Source of the DNA: Sistotremastrum niveocremeum HHB9708
Lineage: Eukaryota; Basidiomycota; Agaricomycetes; Sistotremastrales; Sistotremastraceae
Direction: 5' to 3'
DNA length: 64,000 bases
Assembly (NCBI GenBank): GCA_001630475.1
Contig: KV419395.1
Span: 686,753 to 750,752, forward strand
A program made the translations under genes and the position numbers. Below are positions 1 to 10,522 of this stretch, piece by piece (position 1 is the stretch's first letter; the number at the start of each line of letters is the position of its first letter). The notes under the pieces were generated by a model. The model was given only the letters and a program-made list of their open reading frames with translations. It made no database searches and had not been told where the DNA came from.

Positions 1-865
1 GCCTAATCTCGAAGATTTCCACAAAAAATGACCCTCCCTGCGAAACGACGCGACACGTCGGAGTTGAATTTTTGGCGCGTCGCTGCCTGTCCCCAGACAA
101 AGTGGTGGACGACAGACCAGTGGTCAAACCGTGACCACACAGTCACACATCCCCCTTCAAAAGGTTCTCACGCTTGCGTTCAACTGATAGCAGCTACACT
201 CTCGCCTCCTTTTCGCAAAAAAATCGGTACTGTTGAGCGCGACGTTTCTGACTTCTGTGAGCAGCAACACCATCTCCTCGACGCTCGCTGTCGCCTCCTC
301 ATCGCGTACAAGGACTATCAGAACTTCAGAAAGGAACAGATCGGAGTCTGAAAGGCCACGAGGCCGCTCCGGGATGCCGATGCAGCACGTTTTCGACTCG
401 GATGCTTGTTATCTAGATCGCTCGCTCAATATTTCCGATAATTTTGTTCACGTCGGCACGTCATCATTCGAGGTCAGCTATACTGCTACATATACATCCC
501 ATGATCAGCTCCCTAATACTACAGAAGAAGTCGGAGAAGGAGGCACCAGGAATCGGAAAGCGAAAGATCACGCAATAACAGGGAAACCGGAATATCGAGC
601 CAAGGTCACGAAAGGGACAAGCACTGTGAGGAGTAGAAATAATGCATTTAAAACACAGCGGAATCGAACATTCCGACAGGAGAGAACGTCCATTGGTTAG
701 CTTTTCGTTGGTCATTTTCATTTAGACGGCGTTGGGGGAGTGGGGAAACAAGGCTTGAGACAGGAAGGCATATCAAGAAGGGAAGCATAATCGACACCTG
801 CTAAAGATTAGAAACCTGAGCAGTGTAGATGCACTTGAGATACATACGTTCATGAATGAACAAGT
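1..865. other. Left edge, no firm gene
   Basis: No gene with a recognisable product is seen. The right part is probably the 3' UTR of the RNA-binding protein gene that ends at 866. One short spliced reading frame is possible on the plus strand: ATG at 374, donor at 473, acceptor at 524, stop at 578. It would encode about 50 residues with a lysine-rich end. It matches no family I know and may be chance. Confidence 0.3.
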
Positions 866-1864
866 CTAGTATCCCGACGAGTAGCCACCTCCTCCATATC
901 CGCCGGAGCCGCCACCTACAGCAGATGTTAAGCTACTATCGTAAAGCAGAAGCATTAGGAACTAACCACCGTAACCTCCCTGGCCGCCGTAGCCGCCACC
1001 ACCACCGCCACCCTGACGATAACCGCCACCACCTTGTTCACCATAGCCTACCCCGATCAGCCACACGACGGGAGAGAGGTACGAGAAATTCACTGACCAC
1101 CGTAACCACCACCGGATTGGTAGCCGCCACCTGTATAATTATAAGCGAAAAGGAGATTGAGCGGCAAAAGAGCGCCACAAACCTCCGGAATATCCGCCGG
1201 ACTGGCCGCCGTAACCTCCTACAAGGAGTGATCAACGCTCAAGCACGATTCGACAAAGAAGACAGTTGATGGTTACCTCCACTGCCGCCACCACCAGAGT
1301 AGCCACCTCCACCACTGGGACGAGCGTTGGCGAGATTCACCTTGATGCGCCTGCCATCAAGATCCTGCTCATGGAGCCCGGCGATGGCAGCGTCGGCTTC
1401 CTGATAAGATCGAGAGGCGGTCAACTTGAGTGCAAAGAAAGAGATTTCACTTCAAAGCACCTGACTACTTCCGTATGTTACGAATCCAAAGCCTCTGGAA
1501 CGGCCGGTATCGCGATCGCGCATGACAATGGACTAATCAAATTAAAATCGCACAGAGACGAACAAATCAGTCACACGAAAACAGACAGGGCTTGAATGGG
1601 CCCTGCTAGAGAGAAACAATGCGCACATCAAGAACTTGGCCAAACTGGGAGAATGCCTGTACATCGTTGCAGAGCACATCGATAACGATCAGATCTCAAC
1701 GAAAACAAATCAACGAGGCACTCAGTGTCACTGACATCTCTAAGAGTGTCATCCGTCGTGTTCCAACTCAGATTTCTGCAATCATAAACAATCAGGAACA
1801 CTGTGTCGCCCAACGCGGGCGGCAACGACGACAAGACGGACCCAACGTAAACTTTGGCAGACAT
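866..1864 (-). CDS. Glycine-rich RNA-binding protein (single RRM)
   Basis: Small RNA-binding protein of the GRP/CIRBP type, expected to bind and chaperone mRNA, often under cold or other stress. The start is the ATG at 1864 (MSAKVYVG). Joining exons gives one complete RRM with RNP2 as VYVGNL and RNP1 as RGFGFVTY, followed by ANARPSGGGG and a Gly/Tyr/Gln/Ser tail that stops at 866 after GYSSGY. RNP2 is split by an intron starting with GTCCGT. Further introns fall at RRM residues about 21, 33 and 55, and the glycine tail is cut into several very short exons. The RRM assignment is direct; the stress role is family knowledge. Exon edges in the tail are the least certain part. Confidence 0.85.
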
Positions 1865-2238
1865 GATCTTTGATTATCGACTAATGGAGCTCCTTACAAG
1901 ATTCGGTTCGAACAAGCTTCTGGAGTAAAATCAGAATCCGGGACCGCAAGATCAAAGGTAACAGCTAACAGGAGACGATGGGGATCTTCGCTGGGGGGTT
2001 CCGCCTTAAGTATTCGATCCCAGCTCCTGTCACACGCGCACGGACCACCCCGTCACACTCGCAAAACGTGATTAGCGTGACATTATCATTAACATGTGAT
2101 CCGCAACAACAAAAGCAAAGCATCGAAGCAAAAGTCTAGATGGTAAGAAATCATAAAAGCGGGCGAGAAGTAACTACTACTACTAGTAACGAGTCGAGAA
2201 TATCATAAAACATCATAAAGGTCGTCATCAGAAATCAA
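1865..2238. other. Promoter region of the RNA-binding protein gene
   Basis: This gap lies between the start of the RNA-binding protein gene and the stop of the ABC transporter, both on the minus strand. It should hold the promoter and 5' UTR of the former and the 3' UTR of the latter. No other gene or clear binding site was recognised. Confidence 0.4.
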
Positions 2239-5200
2239 TTACTTGGTGCTCTTCTTCGACTTTTTGGTCTTCTTCTTAGAAGAGGTCGGGGTGGGCTCAG
2301 AGCCTTCCTTCTGCGAGTTGGTTTCGCCTTGAACACTGTCTCCATCATTCGATCCGCGAAGAGAGCTGGATTCTCCTGCTTTCGGCTGTATCGTTATTCC
2401 AGTGCTTGAACTCGAGCGTCTCCCAACAAGGCTGATACGACGCGCGAACTTTTGGAAATTCTGAGACGAGATACGTTTCCTCTTAGGATCAGCATCCGGA
2501 TCGGGGGTGCCAGTGCGAGAGCCGGAAGGAGGAGAGTCCACACCCGCGCCAAAGGTCACACCGGGAGCATGAGGTTTGGGCTGTACGACAACGGGGGTCA
2601 TGGGCTCGTCATCTTGAGACGAGGGGAACGCGACGACGTTCGAAGTCGGGAATGCCACAGGAGCATCAACAGCCGCTTGTTCTTCGGTCGAAGGCGCAGC
2701 GGTTTCAACAGTCTGCTCGCCATGACCGGCTTCACTGTCAACGGCTGGTTCGCTCGATACAACCTCTGCGTATGTCGCAGTCATAGGAGGAGGCATCGGT
2801 GCAGCGGAGGGGGCCTCGGGTTCGGGTTCAGGTTCAGGCTGAGCAGACACCTCGGGTTCCGGGTCCGGTACTGGTTGTGGCTCTGATTGTGGCTCTGATT
2901 CCGGTTCTGCCTGAGCTTCCTCTGGCGCGGGCACGGGATCCTCTGGCACTGGCTCTTGTGCGGTCTCCGTTTGCGCAGGTTCCTCGGCGGCAACGACAAC
3001 GACACCTGCCGCCTCTTCAACCACGTTGCTCTCCGCAATTTCAGCAGCCTCCTCGACCTCACGTTTGGCTTCCGATACTTCCGCAGAGATGGCTTCATCG
3101 ACGGGAGCAGGCCCGAGTGAAGGCGTGGGATCAACGGCAGGGAGAGATGGAGGAACTTCTAGTGCCAGACCGGTCTCAGTCTTCGCAGGTAACTCCTCCA
3201 TCAGATATCGAGTGGCAACCTCTTTAGTGGATCCGACGTCCGTGTGTTTCTCCGCAGTGATTTGCTTGGCCCACATGGATGCGAATATACCGTTTAGTTC
3301 CAGGAGTTCGCTGTGGCTACCGGACTCTACAATCTGCCCGTCTTTGAGAACCAAGATGCTGCGCATTCGAGAATCAGTAAGGTGATGGCAGTCATCGCCT
3401 GACAACGTACATATCGGCGGAAGCGATGGTCTGGAATGTGGAGGTCAGTAGGTTCTCGTGACAGGAAAACTATCGACTCACCGAGAGACGATGTGCAATA
3501 GACAATGAGGAGCGACCGTGAACCTGGCAATGAGCGACCGGCCATGAGTATCTTTCAGGTAACATGTGCGATGACCTACAAGATTCTCCAAAGCAACTTG
3601 AATTTCGCGCTCAGTAGTGGTGTCCAATGCACTGGGAGCGAAAAGTCAACACATGACGCATGGCCCACGGCATTTTTCAAGAATACCTTGTAGCCTCGTC
3701 CAGCAAGAGAATCGGAGGGTTCTTGAGCAGGGTCCGGGCAATAGCTACGCGCTGCTTTTCTCCACCAGAAAGACGAACTCCCCTCTCGCCGACTTTAGTG
3801 TCATAGCCGTCAGGGAAAGTAAGGATTCTATCATGCATTTGGGCGGCCTTGGCAGCAGCTTCAATATCCTCTTCCGAGGCGCCAAATTTACCGTATCTTT
3901 GGAAACAATGAGTTTGAGAGTAACGTGTGCAATGAAGCAAACTGACCCTATGTTGTACGAGATACTGGCATTGAAGAGAACGCTGTCTTGGGGAACAACG
4001 CCTATCGCTTTCCGTAAAGAGCTCTGGGTGACGTCACGGATATCCTTCCCGTCGATCAAAATACGTCCGTTTCCTTCCTTGAGATCATAGAATCTGTAAA
4101 GAAGTCGCAAGACTGTGGATTTGCCCGAGCCCGATTCTCCCACTAGGGCTACCTTGGAACCCTTGGGAACTTTGAAAGAGACGGAGTTGAGTGCCGTTGA
4201 ACGTCCCTCATCGTAAGAGAAAGTAACGTTGTCTTCGAATCATAAATGAGCTCCCGCTACGCAAAGCAATGAACCGATACTCACCAAATTCGATCTCGCC
4301 ATCTTCAACGACTAGCTCTTTAGCATCTGGTTTGTCATTAACATCTGTGTGTTCATCAAGAAGCTTCATTAATTTCTCGGTGTCCACGAGGCTTTGATTG
4401 ATAGAACGATAGATATAGCCGAGGCTGTTCAAAGGACCATAAAGCTAAGGACGATACGTCAGGATGATATTGGCATGAGTGAAAGCGAGAACTTGCCTGA
4501 GCGAGGTAGGTGATAAAGATCACGAAGTCACTTGCATCGATGACGCCTTGAGTGACCCGGGCGGCAACAATCAGAGATCCTACGAGCAAGCCAGTGGTCT
4601 GGAATATCTTTCAGAACGACACCAAAACTTCAGGCTCGTTACATACGATGATAGCATTCTGAACAAAATTAAGCAAGTTAAGGGACACTGAAGCCAAAAT
4701 CAATATTTGCAAATGTCAAACAGCATTAAAACCTACGCATCACTCGGTATTCGAAACCTTGATACGCTCTGATAGCATCCGCATAACGTTGAGCCTCGTG
4801 TGCCTCGCCACCGAAGTATTTGACAGTCTCGTAGTTCAACAAGCAGTCGGTATGTATGCCGCGTGTAATCTGAGTTGGAGCTTAATTGATGATCTAGAAC
4901 TGATTGTTCAAAGACATACGACATCCTGATCGTTCATCTGGCGACGAATACGAGTCCTCCAGGTGGTGAGCGTAATCTGAATGCAAGAATGAGGCACATG
5001 GGTCGGGGTTTAATAGTCCAGCTTACACTTGCGACGACTGTTTGAGAATCAGTAAAATGAATACAGGCGACTAGGATAGATCAACATACCATAGGCGACC
5101 ATGACGAAGAAGATGACCAATGCCAAGACCCAGTCAAAGTATATGTAGAAGAACACAAGAGCGACGATGATATCGATGATGGTCGGGAATATGTTGAACA

Positions 5201-6631
5201 AGAGCAACTAGATGGCAAGAGTTGAGATACAGTTAAAGCGGTGGCCATCATACAAACCTCGAGGATATGATTGATAGCCGCTCCACGATCCAGGATTCGA
5301 AGAATCTCGCCTGTCTTGCGCCGCATGTGGAAAGCCAGAGAAAGATTCAATAAATGATTGAAGGTCATCTGTGACATCTCCCGGTCTGAATACTGCATGA
5401 CAGGCGTCCAAAGTGACTAAGAGGGGCAGTTAGATCAAGGACTATAGGTAAGATGAGATGCTCACCTCGCGGATTGCGGCCAACCCTCCAGGGCTTTGCA
5501 GGAATCTGAGTGCAGCATACAGGATGATTGTCAACCATGGGCTCGTCGTTATAGGTCCCTCTCCTTTGTACTGTTCGAGTATGCGAACCAGCTTTCCGTA
5601 GGTCTGGGGAAGCGCAAAATTGACCACACGCCCAAAGAGCAAGATTAACAGACAGAGAGCCTACAAACCGAATCACTTAGAGGGTCGGCAAAGGATAGAG
5701 AAGATGACTTACGCCCAAAGCTTGTAAAGGCTTGCTCTTGCGGGGCCACAAGAAGGGGCCAAGCTTCTTCAATCTTTTGCCCATTTCCCTCCATGTAGGA
5801 TCCAGAGAAACCTCTTGCTTAGGATCCGGTTTTAAGGGCGCGCTGCGGGTGCCACCGGCGGGAGAAGGAGGGTTCGTGACCATTGGCGTCGAAGGGAATG
5901 TGCCATATTGAGACCTCTGATCAGGAACGAGAAGAGATGTGGAAGAGGCTTGCGCTGGGGAAGGGGACACGTATGCTGGAACGTAGTCACGACGGGGGAG
6001 CGAAGAAACGGCCAGGAAGACGATGGCGAGAAGGACGCGAACGGCTACAAAGCCCAAGTGTACGAAAGCAACCACAGAAATGACTCTGCGAGTGTCATCT
6101 CTAGATTCTACGGTGACGCTCGTTAGAGAATGTGTATCCTACGAGAAAAGAAGAAGACATACCATCAAGGAACTGTTTGCTGGTCGATAATAAGACAAGT
6201 TGAACGAGGTCAAAGGCGAACGCGGTTGCAGCAAAGAACTTGATTCGCTTTGTCGTCCAAACTAGTCTCCCTCGCGCCTCTTGAACAGTACCGACGATAG
6301 CCAACGTGGTGAAGGCAATCAAGCCCAACACGTCACCAATTTCAAGACCCCTCCAGAGGTCTAAGGTACTCTGCCATACGTGCGCGATGACGGCCACGAG
6401 AACGATAACGAGGCCGTCCAAAAAATATGCGCACGAGGCTAGTGATAGAAGAGTAATGATCAGGCTCCGTCGCGGTGTCACAACTTGCACGACGACGGCT
6501 GTAATGGGAGACTGCTCAACGGGTTTTGTAGGTTGTGCGACAAATAGAAGAGAGAAGGCTGTAAGAATAAGGACAGCTGGTCCTACTATACGGACAACGA
6601 ACAATGCCCAGAGGGCAGCAGCCATGAACAT
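2239..6631 (-). CDS. HMT1/ABCB6-type vacuolar or mitochondrial ABC half-transporter
   Basis: ABC half-transporter of the Atm1/HMT1 group. The order is: N-terminal extra membrane segments (exon near 6101-6631), linker, six-helix ABC membrane domain (exons between about 5700 and 4450), then the nucleotide-binding domain. Visible motifs are Walker [11 protein letters not shown]-loop VPQDSVLF, signature LSGGEKQ followed by Walker B ILLLDEAT, and H-loop AHRLSTIASAD. The extra N-terminal helices favour HMT1/ABCB6 (phytochelatin, glutathione-conjugate or porphyrin transport) over mitochondrial Atm1. After the ATPase domain comes a disordered tail of roughly 330 residues, rich in Pro/Glu repeats and ending in a lysine cluster (2239 to about 3230). 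The ATG at 6631 is used here. Open frame continues upstream and could join through a 39-base intron to a small exon with ATG at 6760. Exact substrate unknown. Confidence 0.85.
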
Positions 6632-7077
6632 TGGCTGTCGTGGAACGTGGTAGAGTTGAAGAAAGAAAACGAGGCTGAGGCGAGGCTTTCAAAATATATT
6701 GTCCGCCGAGACGCGATTACATACAAGACTCTTCTCTTCAGACCACTGCTCGCTTTCCATTCTGTGCCTCTCGACAGCTAAATATGAGCACAAAATACCA
6801 AAAATAAATACAGAAAATACGATGGTCCAACTCTGCGCACATTTGCACTGGCTGGTGGTTGATCAAGTACGTATTGGCTAACAGTTCTACCACTGCAATA
6901 AATTCAAACCTAACTTCAGGAAAGAAAGTCGACGCAGCGACGTATGACGAGCTCGTACGCACCGTCGAACGTGGGAAAGGCGGCACTGCACTGCTACACT
7001 GCTCACTTCGATGAGGCAGCGTCGTTGATGACGACGGCGACCCTTTGACTCCTTGGAGCAACGCTGAAACACTATAT

Positions 7078-7083
7078 CACGTG
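7078..7083. promoter_or_regulatory. CACGTG E-box
   Basis: Palindromic CACGTG in the divergent promoter region, the usual core for bHLH factors such as Cbf1, Pho4 or SREBP types. A second copy lies exactly 100 bases away. Function is inferred from motif and position only. Confidence 0.3.
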
Positions 7084-7177
7084 GCCACTTTAAACAAGTT
7101 CATTACGTCCGAGATCTGATCGCCGATCCCGGCATAACGGACGCGGAGACATCGGCGAAATCCGAAAGGAGGTGCAT

Positions 7178-7183
7178 CACGTG
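7178..7183. promoter_or_regulatory. CACGTG E-box within ATCACGTGAT
   Basis: Second CACGTG, here inside the 10-base palindrome ATCACGTGAT, 121 bases upstream of the small plus-strand gene. Extended palindromes of this kind are typical of strong bHLH sites. The regulator and target gene are not known. Confidence 0.35.
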
Positions 7184-7303
7184 ATGGGCTGTATTTAATC
7201 CGTTCTGCTCCGTTCCCCGCTTCCCACCCTTCCTTTACCTCTGCCACCTCCTAGGCATTCCGGTGACCGCAGACCACTTCGTTGAACCCACCCCCACCAT
7301 ACA

Positions 7304-7885
7304 ATGTCTCTGAAACGCAAATGCGACGACGTGGCCGAGGACGAGGGCTATGTATGCGCGCCCCTTCTCTTAATGTGTTCCTCAGTGTTGACCCGCGTCG
7401 CGTCCCCTAGACATACTCAAAGCAAATGCGACTCTGTCCTGGAGAGTCCATTGTCATGGACACCGACGTCGCCATGTCTGACATCTGCCCCTCTGATGCC
7501 TCCCCAACCTTGACCAACACAACCCCGCCCTCTCGTAAGTTTCTGTCGCTCAGCCCCAAATGTCTCTAATGTCGTTGTGAATAGCCTACTATCCGACTCT
7601 TGAGATATATCCACAAACCCCTTTCTCTTACTTCACCTACTCTTCCCAATCCTCGTCGCCAAAGACTTCTCCCGAATGCAAGCCCGTCGGGCTCATGCAG
7701 CCCAAGTCATTCACCCACAAGGGGTAGGTAGCGGTACTCCTGTGCATAGCGCCCATTCTCATAGGTACGGCAGGAACTGTGATCAAATCCCCAAGTTACG
7801 CGTAGCCTGCGAAGCTGGTCCTGGTGGCCAAAGGACTATGTGGTCGTTCTGCGAACAATGTGGCGCCGTTGAAATGGTGGACTGA
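7304..7885 (+). CDS. Small conserved basidiomycete protein, unknown function
   Basis: A clean four-exon gene: 7304-7351, 7411-7534, 7585-7723 and 7765-7885, giving 432 coding bases and 143 residues. All three introns have GT...AG ends and are short (59, 50 and 41 bases). The middle is low-complexity Ser/Thr/Pro. The C-terminus is compact: a CDQIPKLRVACEAGPGG segment, then RTMWSFCEQCGAVEMVD at the very end, with a CxxC pair that could be half of a zinc site. I believe similar tails occur in other Agaricomycetes but know no function. No signal peptide or membrane segment is seen. It stands alone, divergent from the ABC transporter. Confidence 0.7.
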
Positions 7886-8357
7886 CGCCTTGAAATGGGG
7901 CTGTTATCTTTTTCTCTCTCTTGCTCGTTTGAATTACCACTAACATTACAGCTTCGCTTTCGTCACTCTCACCGCCATCCACTCATCGACTCCCAAAACC
8001 ACAAATACGACAGCCATTAGTTCACCGACACTTCTAACCCGTCCAGTATTCGACATATTCGCCATCAACGCCTCTACCCTACCACCACCTGTTCCCTTCA
8101 CATATTCGATCTTTCCTCGCCATCGACTCACTTCACCGTCAACGACTCGCTGTCCACGTCCCGATCGCAAACTCACCTAACTGATTTCTTTCATTTTGTC
8201 ATCCTAACATGCCTTCAGTTTTCAACGTGTTGAAGTCGTCTCATCAAAAAGTCAAGCTCAAACGCTGTGCCTCTTTGTTCCACTGTTTATTATTTGTATG
8301 CTGCCTCTGATGTATTATTTCTTGTTGATACGCTTTGTCCCAATTCGCAACCCGATT
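7886..8357. other. Convergent 3' region
   Basis: Spacer between the stop codons of two convergent genes. It is pyrimidine-rich on the plus strand and holds only short chance frames. It probably consists of the two 3' UTRs. Confidence 0.4.
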
Positions 8358-9629
8358 TCAGTAAAATGCGGTGCCTATCTGTGCGAATCGTGGCAGAGAC
8401 CTGTAATCCGGCCGATCTTTCGCAACTCCCCATAACCACATATCAATCTGAGGTACGGAGAATGTGCGAATCCATTTCAACTCTTCGGCAAGTTCCATTT
8501 CACGAGCTACGGCGACGATTTCGTCGCAAGCGGTGATTGCGGCGGCTCGGAGAATGTAGGCTTCTGCCGCTGACAAAGACGGGCTGGGAGAAACGGCGAG
8601 CGTTCCGTCGGCAAGTGGAGCCGAGAGAAGCGAATCGGCATTGGTCGGCGCAAACAAGGAATGCAATGCGCCAAATTTGGCGTGAGCCAAGTCAAGTACG
8701 CCGAGGTGGACAAGCATTGACGGTATGACATTGTCGGACATGATGGGAATGTTTTCTGTGTCCGGAATGGGGAAAGGAGCGGGACTTGTGGATGCGAAGC
8801 GCTTGGAGACGGAGCGAATCAAGAACAGGGCTTTCTTGAAAATATATATTTCTGAATGAAAAGTTAATCTCGGCGCATATCGAAGAGAAGGAAGAACTAT
8901 CGTGCCTTTTCCGTCAACTACGTCCATATCTCGCAAGCCTGGGATCGCACGGACAAGCTGCATGATTCGATGAGAAGGCGTTTACTTGACACGTAAAAAT
9001 CGACTTACCCTTTCTAGCAGGACCTCGACAGAACCACGGGCATGGTTGAAGGTCTCGAGGACAAATGATCCCAGGTCAGGATAGCCCTGCTGTATAAGGA
9101 CGTCTCCGGTCTCATTGAGAGTTGTCGTTATGAGCTGGACGATTTCGTGTAATGGGCCTCCCATTTCGCCCACTGTGACTCCGTGCAATGACGGATGGGC
9201 TTTCTCGACATGAATATTGACGTTCAGGAGAGAGGCGACCTGAGCAACATCAATTTCTTTCAGAGCCTTTGCTGAGAGAGGGTCTCCTTGACCATCCGGG
9301 GATCCAAGATATAGGGCTAAGACTAGATATCGAATATTATCCCAAGCGCCTCGACCAGTTGCGTCGCGCAAAGGAATGCGATAACCTGAGCCGAAATTGA
9401 GCAGCGAGAGAATTGAGATGACATTGACTTCAGCTGCCAAAGATGCAAAGTTGAGCGGTAGGGAGACGATGGGCACAGAAGATAATCGATGAAAAGTGGT
9501 TGTGAACGCTGGCGAGACGAGGAGGCGGCGGATGGCTTCCTTGTCGATGGATATGCCAGGATCAATGGTCTGCCACGTCTTCTCGCGTACAGATTGCAAA
9601 AAGTGTCCAGAGGCAGGGAAGGCAGCCAT
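8358..9629 (-). CDS. Queuosine 5'-phosphate N-glycosylase/hydrolase (QNG1, DUF2419)
   Basis: Queuosine-salvage enzyme that frees queuine base from queuosine 5'-phosphate so it can be re-inserted at tRNA position 34. Family landmarks: N-terminal SVREKTWQTID...SIDKEAIRRLL, the GSGYRIPL...GRGAWDNIRYLVLALYLG block, a VLLERLVRAIPGLRD segment across the first intron, and a C-terminal IDMWLWGVAKDRPDYR...FY ending typical of DUF2419. The ATG at 9629 is chosen because an in-frame stop lies 18 bases upstream. The first intron is GTAAGT...GCAG (8962-9010 region). About 20 residues after GKGTI look foreign to the family and may be a missed short intron. It starts 62 bases from the divergent AIM41-like gene. 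The role in fungi without their own queuine synthesis fits salvage from diet or bacteria. Confidence 0.85.
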
Positions 9630-9691
9630 GGGTCCGACCTGAAGCGTTCAAAGCTGGTCCATTGCCTTTGTACCGCTCCCTCAACCCGCTC

Positions 9692-10482
9692 ATGACTCTC
9701 GTCATGACTCATTCGCTACTTCTAGCGCGGTCGCTGCCAGGTCGACTGCGAACCTTGGAGTTCTCTTTGAGATCATTCCAGTCAAGTTCTCGATGTCATT
9801 CCCAAGGTGGGTAGCTGATGTGCTCATGTCGAAGCGGTGTAACGCATTGAATTGAACTCGCGATAGAAATAACAGAGGGCTTCCGTAAAACGCTGCAAGA
9901 CCGGCTGAAGGCCTCTATGAAGGTTTACAACACGACATATACGTTGGATGTCATTTGAGGACTGTTTTGCAGGCCAAGGACAAGCTCTCGTCGACAATAC
10001 TCAGAGTACGCGTAAATTGGACTTCCTCGTTCGCTTCCTCTGACTTGAAGCTAGTCTGTTTTAGCAGACGTTTATGCCGCGGACAAGAAGACGGGAACTT
10101 TGATCGATAGCTCTGCTATACAGAGCTTACTTCGCAAAGCAGCTGCAAGACGCGTACGATTACTTCTCGATCCATTATACCCCTTCTCATAGCCCTCAAG
10201 GAAGAATCTGCCAAACAGTTCGAAACGGCTGCCAGGCCAGAACTGGCAGAGAACGAGCTCAAAGAAGCCCAATTACTCAAATCACTCTTGCCGCCCCAAC
10301 TATCAGAAGCTGAAATCGACGCTGTCTTGAAACCGATCATTAGCGCGTCTAGCCTGTCCACCGCGGACCCAAAACGAAGTCTTGGGGTCTTGCTCAAATC
10401 ATTCTATCAGGAGGTGGATCGTTCACGCGTGGAGGGGGAGCTAGTCAAAAGAAGAGCAGAAGCCCTATTGAACTCAACGTGA
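9692..10482 (+). CDS. AIM41: AIM41/YqeY-like mitochondrial protein (GatB/YqeY domain)
   Basis: Mitochondrial protein with a GatB/YqeY domain, related to yeast Aim41 and bacterial YqeY, which resemble the tRNA-binding tail of the GatB amidotransferase subunit. Two in-frame ATGs (9692 and 9704) precede an Arg/Ser-rich, almost acid-free leader typical of a mitochondrial targeting peptide. Joined exons give LQDRLKASMK, AKDKLSSTILR, then VYAADKKTGTLID, LKEESAKQFE..., LLKSLLPPQLSEAEI and the closing RAEALLNST, matching the YqeY order. Four introns are inferred, including a 39-base one ending at about 10179. The precise molecular role in this family is not established. It is divergent from QNG1. Confidence 0.8.
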
Positions 10483-10522
10483 TAAATGCTGTCTACAAGA
10501 TACATCGGGCAACTTGAATACA

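Larger units (their letters stand above)
6632..7303. other. Divergent intergenic region, ABC transporter / small protein
   Basis: Shared upstream region of two divergent genes. It may contain a first exon of the ABC transporter at 6725-6760. Two CACGTG hexamers lie at 7078 and 7178. An AT-rich TATTTAA stretch sits near 7192, about 110 bases before the start of the plus-strand gene. No other gene is supported. Confidence 0.4.

Noticed and set aside
374-578. Possible 50-residue spliced protein
   Set aside because: Has ATG, a 52-base intron with CTAAT branch site and a stop, but no homologue known to me; kept only as a remark in the left-edge entry.
856-1269. 137-residue plus-strand frame opposite the glycine-rich tail
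   Set aside because: It is the antisense of Gly-codon repeats of the RNA-binding protein and has Arg/His-rich low complexity with no domain.
2452-3227. Plus-strand frames of up to 144 residues opposite the ABC transporter tail
   Set aside because: They mirror the Pro/Glu repeat coding of the transporter tail; no family resemblance.
4028-4037. TGACGTCA within the ABC transporter
   Set aside because: It is in coding sequence of the ATPase domain.
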